A stretch of 64,000 nt of DNA, taken from positions 4,578,501 to 4,642,500 of the forward strand of contig OZ026848.1 of NCBI GenBank assembly GCA_964023205.1, in the 5' to 3' direction. Positions 59,601 to 64,000 of the stretch are shown in pieces; positions within the stretch are counted from its first letter, which is position 1, and the number at the start of each line of letters is the position of its first letter. The stretch comes from Lutraria lutraria (Eukaryota; Mollusca; Bivalvia; Venerida; Mactridae). Made by a program: the position numbers and the translations under genes. The notes under the pieces are model-generated. The model was not told where the DNA came from. It ran no database searches and worked only from the letters and a program-made list of their open reading frames with translations.

Positions 59601-61261
59601 TTCGTATCACGCACAGTTATTCTGCGAAATATACGACAGTCAAATATAGCTTAATACATCTTAAAAGCGTTACGCTTCAAAACATTTATTAACATTTTAC
59701 TTGGAATTAAATAGTAAATAATCATTAAAAAACGATTAACATCTTTACGGAAGATGACTTTAAAGTGAAAGTTTAACACACCAGAAACAAAAGCCGCAAA
59801 CCATAACTATTTTCGCATAGAGCATGGTTAAATACGGTATTACATTTCACGATTTTTTTAGATTTATTAACACTAACAATAAAGTGCTGAGCCATTTGAT
59901 AACAATCAATGGTACACACGACCATTCATAATACTTGTATAATGAAACATACATGTATGCAATCATACATGTTATATTGATTCATACAATCAAGCATACT
60001 TCTAATGATTATATATGTACATACAATCATGCAGAATATAGTGATAGTATACATACATACAATCATATACATATTAATATAATGATAACATGCATACATA
60101 CAATCACATACATATTAATATAATGATAACATGCATACATACAATCATATACATATTAATATAATGATAACATGCATACATACAATCACATACATATTAA
60201 TATAATGATAACATGCATACATACAATCATATACATATTAATATAATGATAACATGCATACATGATACAATGATAACATGCATACATACATTCATATACA
60301 TATTAATATAATGATAACATGCATACATACAATCACATACATATTAATATAATGATAACATGCATACATACAATCATGTACATATTAATATAATGATAAC
60401 ATGCATACATGATACAATGATAACATGCATACATACATTCATATACATATTAATATAATGATAACATGCATACATACAATCATATACATATTAATATAAT
60501 GATAACATGCATACATACAATCATATACATATTAATATAATGATAACATGCATACATGATACAATGATAACATGCATACATACAATCATATACATATTAA
60601 TATAATGATAACATGCATACATACAATCATATACATAGTATTACAATGATAACATGCATAAAAACAATCATACACAATAGAATGATAACATACATGCAAA
60701 CAATCATACATAACAGAATGATAACACGTATACATACAACAATATAGACATAGCAAACATATACACTAAAGTACTACATTATAAGTTAAAGACGCATTGA
60801 AAATTCTTTTAGGAATTTCATAGGATTTGCATTTAAATTTCGCATACAAAAATGTATTGAAAACAGAAGAATATTTATCCACACTGACAAACGATTTAGA
60901 TCAGTCGTAGGATTTCGAGCTTTCGATATTTATCTGAATAAGACCGTTTTTACACTGTTTAGAATATGTCTTAGAAACAATTCATATAATGACTCTGTCT
61001 ATATATATATTTCATAGAATATGTCCAAGAGATAGATACTGTATTAAATACTAACCAATATCCTTTGTCATTTCTTCCCCTGTAGAGTATAGTAAAGTTG
61101 AACTTCGGGTTTCCTGGCCAGTAAATAGTGTCTTCGTTTTGCTCATGCGTTAGGTCGACCACTGTCAAACATTGCACTAAACATGTCATACATAACGCAA
61201 CAAAAGTAACTCCGATCACATTCGTCCGTCCGTAAGTTGTCATCAAAATTATCATCATCAA
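50129..61261 (-). CDS. Secreted kynurenine-formamidase/cyclase-family hydrolase, three exons, 303 aa
   Basis: Gene model on the minus strand: exons 61261-61056, 50974-51115 (read right to left) and 50692-50129. All junctions are GT...AG and phases agree (2, then 0). An in-frame TAA at 61288-61286 precedes the ATG. Residues ~14-31 form a signal-peptide core. The metal/catalytic motif HGGTHLDAPAHF is at 80-91 (His80, His84, Asp86, His90). FPGWHEEAAEWL and GTDTPSND follow, then His216 and Glu228 (the 12-residue spacing of the KynB His/Glu pair). Family members hydrolyse N-formylkynurenine, isatin or related amides with a divalent metal; the substrate here is unknown. A hydrophobic tail (281-294) suggests a membrane or lipid anchor outside the cell. 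Intron 1 is 9.9 kb and full of transposons. Confidence 0.88.
50974..51115 (-). CDS. Cyclase-family gene exon 2 (metal-binding motif)
   Basis: 142 nt. The acceptor is TTTTAG|GTATGAATC at 51116/51115, the donor GTAAAG|GTAAATAAAC at 50974/50973. It holds HGGTHLDAPAHF and IGPGVIIDVK. The open frame continuing on either side is intron. Confidence 0.88.
51262..51346 (-). repeat. tRNA-like SINE head in intron 1
   Basis: Minus strand: GGCTCAGCTCAATGGTGG (A-box-like) and CAGTTCGAACCACG (B-box) 45 bases later. Confidence 0.45.
51577..51740. repeat. Palindromic MITE-like element, copy 1 (intron 1)
   Basis: Arms GATAGATCACGAGTAACTGT... (51581-51615) and the inverted copy (51636-51670) flank GAGCGCAGCGAGC. 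The following ~65 bases are also shared with copy 2 at 59001-59154. Confidence 0.75.
52713..52855. repeat. Left array of 22-bp subterminal repeats
   Basis: About six and a half tandem units of CGTGCGCACGTGATAGCTAC-type sequence. Each contains a self-complementary GTGCGCAC or variant. Likely transposase-binding sites (inference). Confidence 0.85.
52965..54337. mobile_element. Nested ~1.37-kb element with MULE-like target duplication
   Basis: Inverted ends AACTGGTTCCCGTT extend ~90 bases with gaps, including ACAGGTACGG and CTAATTGGTCAA/TTGACCAATCAG. The direct repeat ATATACAGTCTA (52953-52964, 54338-54349; 11-12 bp) flanks them. Length of duplication suggests a Mutator-like (MULE) mechanism. 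No transposase frame seen. Confidence 0.75.
54985..55148 (+). repeat. Short interspersed repeat ending TTTGTGAATACGGGCCC
   Basis: Second copy of the repeat end at 4115-4213; rich in TCTTAAG/TCTAAGA motifs. Confidence 0.4.
56026..57558. mobile_element. Nested 1.53-kb element with ATGTACCAC end repeats
   Basis: Ends CGAATGTCAGATGTTATGTA and, inverted, CGGGTGCAAGACGTAATGTA, each with three or four ATGTACCAC-type subrepeats. The direct repeat TATAATA (56019-56025, 57559-57565) flanks it. It carries a PHD-finger fragment (56751-56948). Superfamily unassigned. Confidence 0.78.
56751..56948 (+). pseudogene. PHD-type zinc-finger fragment of a transposon protein
   Basis: A 65-codon frame holds C28-x2-C31-x12-C44-x2-C47-x4-H52-x2-C55 (text SRSHAIQCDTCEQWQHRKCN). 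This is the first three-quarters of a PHD/treble-clef finger; the last C-x-x-C pair is missing. Similar fingers head transposase-related proteins (MULE-domain type) in invertebrate genomes (recollection). It lies inside the nested element 56026-57558, so it is most likely a leftover of that element's coding region. Confidence 0.6.
58197..58293. repeat. Right array of 22-bp subterminal repeats
   Basis: About four units, inverted relative to 52713-52855. Confidence 0.85.
58330..59000. other. Intron 1 sequence, no gene recognised
   Basis: A 140-codon frame (58319-58741) starts inside the transposon terminal repeat and shows no domain; not called. Confidence 0.35.
59001..59154. repeat. Palindromic MITE-like element, copy 2 (intron 1)
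   Basis: Diverged copy of 51577-51740 in the same orientation, with the central GAGCGCAGCGAG. Confidence 0.7.
59155..59345. repeat. Internal fragment of the 39144-39692 MITE family
   Basis: Matches 39332-39520 at high identity (CCTATCGAAAATCTCATTCA, GATGTATCAAGCGATCTGAT) but lacks the family's outer arms. Directly abuts the element at 59001-59154. Confidence 0.7.
59399..59567. repeat. Palindromic MITE-like element
   Basis: Arms with TTTCTTTATCATACACCGCC and ATGGCGGTGAACGATAAAGA are inverted copies of ~45 bases, one base group at each tip reading ACTTAAAC/GTTTAAGT. Confidence 0.7.
60030..60745. repeat. 41-bp minisatellite with 147-bp higher-order period
   Basis: Unit: GATAACATGCATACATACAA TCATATACATATTAATATAAT (41 bp). 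Interruptions by a 24-bp short unit (CATGATACAATGATAACATG...) begin at 60261, 60408 and 60555, exactly 147 bp apart (3 x 41 + 24). Decayed units continue to ~60745. Non-coding, in intron 1. Confidence 0.9.
61056..61261 (-). CDS. Cyclase-family gene exon 1 (signal peptide and N-terminus)
   Basis: Encodes residues 1-69 (last codon split), with three consecutive ATGs plus a further Met at 7 as possible starts. The donor is TATTG|GTTAGT at 61056/61055. VVDLTHEQNED...YWPGNP is the typical N-terminal strand of the family. Confidence 0.85.
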
Positions 61262-61353
61262 AATAGAATAAGCCTTCGATTAAAATTATACCGTTTTATG
61301 TACTACTCGACCTTTTACACAAATAGAATCCAAACGTATGTGTTAACCAACTC

Positions 61354-61363
61354 CCTATATATA
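61354..61363 (-). promoter_or_regulatory. Possible TATA box of the cyclase-family gene
   Basis: CTATATATAG lies ~95 bases upstream of the ATG at 61261 on the minus strand. Position is reasonable for a TATA box with a ~60-base leader; no other support. Confidence 0.25.
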
Positions 61364-62009
61364 GCAAGTAAATATCATTGGTATAGTGTTTATATAGGAC
61401 GTGTAACTGAATAAACAACGAATACTGCAAGATGTTTTCTACCGTGGTCTGGTGTTAGGTCAGCGATGTTTAATGGGAAGATCCCATATCTAAATGTAAA
61501 GGTAACACGAATACTAATTGAACATACAAAAATGTAGTTGTAGAGACATGTTATTATTATACATGTGCAGTTATTGATCACAGGTGGCATTGATAAATAA
61601 CGTTATGATAAATTAAGGAAATTCATACTGGCAGTGTTATTTGTCCGAAGTTCACTGTGTTGGCATGGGTCGAACGTTAGTATCACAGCTGACCGCGGAC
61701 AAACAACTCGGCAACATATTTCACTGTTTGATAAGTATTTTATTAATAACTGTTCAATATTCGTTTGATAAAATAGATCACACTGAGGTACAATTGATTG
61801 GCTGCTCATGTTGGAACGTTAAATGAAAAAAATGGCAGCTTTATGCCCTCATATTGTGGCGAGTTTCAACAACTGGTGAAAAGCCCGCATTTCATAATTC
61901 CACATATTGTCATATCGGCTGAGTTTTTTAACCAATGGGAATGCATGGAATATCATATTGTCGAGTTTTGTCCGTATTGGCTGACTTTTATTTACTCGTG
62001 TTTCTTCTA
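61364..62009. other. Upstream of the cyclase gene, no gene recognised
   Basis: Only short frames; no domain. Confidence 0.3.
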
Positions 62010-62028
62010 CCCCCCCCCCCCCCCCCCC
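62010..62028. repeat. (C)19 homopolymer
   Basis: Nineteen consecutive C bases; length likely unreliable in assemblies. Confidence 0.95.
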
Positions 62029-63062
62029 TCCCTCTAGTATTAGATTGTGAGACAGAATGCAATATTGACCGAGATGAATGACTCGCTGATTAACAACTGT
62101 TCTATTATATGAAAAGTCTTTGATTTAAAACAATTGAAATGTGCAATTTTGTAATTTTGATTGGGGAGTACACCAATTACATGTATATATTTAATAGAGG
62201 GAAAATTTGTATGTACATGTATACATTAAGAATGGGTACGTATAAAAAATTATAACGTTAATATGTACCGATAATATCACTGAATTTACAGTAAATGCTT
62301 ATAAAACTGAACATGGACTTGAAATAAACTGAAAGAAACACACCAGAGAGGAAATCTGAGTTACTGTTCTCTCGCTATTCAACGTGTATTCATACATGTA
62401 ACAAGACCTAAATAGATCAACCAATGATTTTTAAACAAATGAACATATATGTATATAATTAAGATGATTAGGAAAATGTTTTTAACTGAGCTCGAACCAC
62501 TCACATCAGATCTGCACATGATATAAAAGGTTGTGTAAGTAGACTTCGTGCTACCTTGTCTTCTTTAAAACGATTTTATCAATAAAATATGCTGCATCCT
62601 TTACTTTATTATGGTATCGTCCAATATTCGACCTTGACTATAACATTTTTAACTGTTTATTCGTTCCTCTTGGAAGGTGAAAAGAGAAAAAATAGAGAAG
62701 AAATGCATTAAAATTTTCTGATGTGTGTCTCAATTCGATCCTTGCCTTAGTTTATATGCATGAATTCGCAAATACAATTGCTATATTTACCTAAGTACAA
62801 AACTGGTTTCTACTTTCTATATAATTACGCCAGAATCAAAATGCTATGTGCATGCTAAATACCGACATAATTATGAGGTAATTGAATTTATTTTTTGTTC
62901 ACGAGACAATTTATACTTAATTTTGTAAACGTTTATAAAAAGATGGAGAAAAAAACGTTCAGTAAAATGAAAAATAATGTCCAAAAATCAGACACAGTGC
63001 TCAATAATCATGTCAATTCAAACCTGCGCAATCACTGTCATTATACCTTGAATCACTATTAT
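62029..63062. other. Stretch without a recognised gene
   Basis: AT-rich. A weak tRNA-like pattern on the minus strand (GTGGTTCGAGCTC near 62490) is not strong enough to call. Confidence 0.3.
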
Positions 63063-63303
63063 AGTGCGATTTTATTAAACTGTCAAAGCTAAATAATTAC
63101 ACGGTCGCTGAATGCGATTATTTTAGCTTCGTACCACAGTAGATACTTTTCGTTCACTTTACCATTAGGGAATGTCCCTTTCCACATGTTTATATAGTAT
63201 AACAAAGATTATCGTATCACTTACGAAATTAATCGAAGCTAAAATTAAATGCAAGCAAAGACCGTGAAATTATGCAGCTTTGACAGTTTAATAAAATCAC
63301 ACT
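63063..63303. repeat. 241-bp palindromic MITE-like element
   Basis: Ends AGTGCGATTTTATTAAACTG and, inverted, AGTGTGATTTTATTAAACTG. Arms ~75 bases long continue through CAAAGCT, ACGGTC and TTTAGCTTCG. No clear target duplication. Confidence 0.8.
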
Positions 63304-63553
63304 GTACATAGTCCATATTACAACAATGTTTTGTCCCACCAGGGCGTTTTTTAGGCAAAGTAGATATTTTATCCACACTCAAGTGTGTACAAATCCATAG
63401 TGAATCATAGGGTATTACATACACAGTTTGTCCGACCAGTAACAGTTACTATATGGACATGGCTTATCAGTAAATCTATTTTTAGCATATTGGCTGACTG
63501 TGAATCTCTCCTATTCACGAACTGCGATCCAGTATGAGTCTGCGATTTAATTA

Positions 63554-63585
63554 GCGAACTGCATGCGTTCTAGAATGCAGTTCGC
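63554..63585. repeat. Perfect 11-bp hairpin
   Basis: GCGAACTGCAT, a 10-base loop, then ATGCAGTTCGC. No following T-tract; function unknown. Confidence 0.6.
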
Positions 63586-63849
63586 AATCAAGTCAAAATG
63601 TTTGAGATGAAAATCACAGGATTTATAGTTTACAGTATGTACCAATTTCTTGCCCAACGAAATATCCGTAATTCATTTTAAAGTTATAAAATATATTGCA
63701 TAACATGTGCCGAGAACCTGGTATGGAGAAAATACGTCACTTATTATATCTGAATATACAAACTTTAGAGTGAACTGTAAATCAGTTACACATTGCGTAT
63801 GTCGTTCAAATTTCGAATTTTGAGGCAACATATTTCTGCGTTCCGCTTG

Positions 63850-63908
63850 GTCTGGTTCCCTGCCTTATATAACTACGATATAAGTGTTAGGGGCAGGTAA
63901 CTCCAGAC
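63850..63908. repeat. Imperfect hairpin
   Basis: GTCTGGTTCCCTGCC pairs with GGCAGGTAACTCCAGAC with a small bulge around a TATA-rich centre; small foldback repeat. Confidence 0.5.
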
Positions 63909-64000
63909 TACGTTCCGCTCCGCGTCGCCTGTGATGATTTATATGGCTAATGCATGTATAAAGACTTACAAACACAATATGCTATGCTATCTTATCAGTC

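Noticed and set aside
60030..60745. Regular repeat array that could suggest CRISPR
   Set aside because: Units are contiguous with no unique spacers, in an intron of an animal gene; it is a minisatellite.
63554..63585. Perfect hairpin as a transcription terminator
   Set aside because: Eukaryotic context, no T-tract and no gene ending here; kept only as a hairpin.

Overview
The window looks like AT-rich nuclear DNA of a mollusc, most likely a bivalve. Genes are sparse and split by long introns. There are several non-LTR retrotransposon wrecks, many short palindromic (MITE-like) elements, tRNA-like SINE heads, and a nicotinic-type Cys-loop receptor of the divergent kind expanded in bivalves. 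The bivalve assignment is inference from repeat and gene style; no species marker is present.

Layout. (1) 2-820, + strand: the 3' part of a Cys-loop receptor gene, from the second Cys of the Cys-loop to the stop, open at the window edge. (2) 821-7300: no recognisable gene; small repeats and copy A of a ~1 kb dispersed repeat. (3) 7745-31854: three tandem units with a 7,895-bp period. Each carries an intact intronless short-chain dehydrogenase/reductase (SDR, L-xylulose-reductase-like; 9788-10540, 17683-18435, 25578-26330). The SDR segment sits between the two halves of one dead LINE, and each unit ends in a dead Tc1-type transposase. The middle unit is a hybrid (left flank like unit 3, right part like unit 1), as expected from unequal crossing-over. 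Units 1 and 3 each hold a private MITE whose empty TTAA site is visible in the other units. (4) 31855-35360: no gene recognised; tRNA-like SINE head, small palindrome, CRE/E-box pair. (5) 35369-41107, - strand: a nearly full-length dead LINE (ORF1 plus endonuclease/RT ORF2), split by a 549-bp palindromic MITE with a clean 8-bp target duplication. (6) 41470-49115: copy B of the dispersed repeat, tandem repeats, and a 5'-truncated LINE interrupted by a MITE. (7) 50129-61261, - strand: a three-exon gene for a secreted kynurenine-formamidase/cyclase-family protein (303 aa). Its 9.9-kb first intron holds a 5.66-kb DNA transposon (6-bp TSD, TAC...GTA ends, 22-bp subterminal repeats) with two further elements nested in it, several MITEs, and a 41-bp minisatellite with a 147-bp higher-order period. 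(8) 61262-64000: likely promoter side of that gene, a poly-C tract, and palindromes.

The three host gene families (ion channel, carbonyl reductase, cyclase-type hydrolase) show no functional link. The main story is local duplication and transposon nesting. The points most worth following are the hybrid SDR array, the clustered amino-acid changes in the substrate loop of SDR3, the SDR-in-LINE arrangement, and the nested DNA transposons in the cyclase-gene intron.
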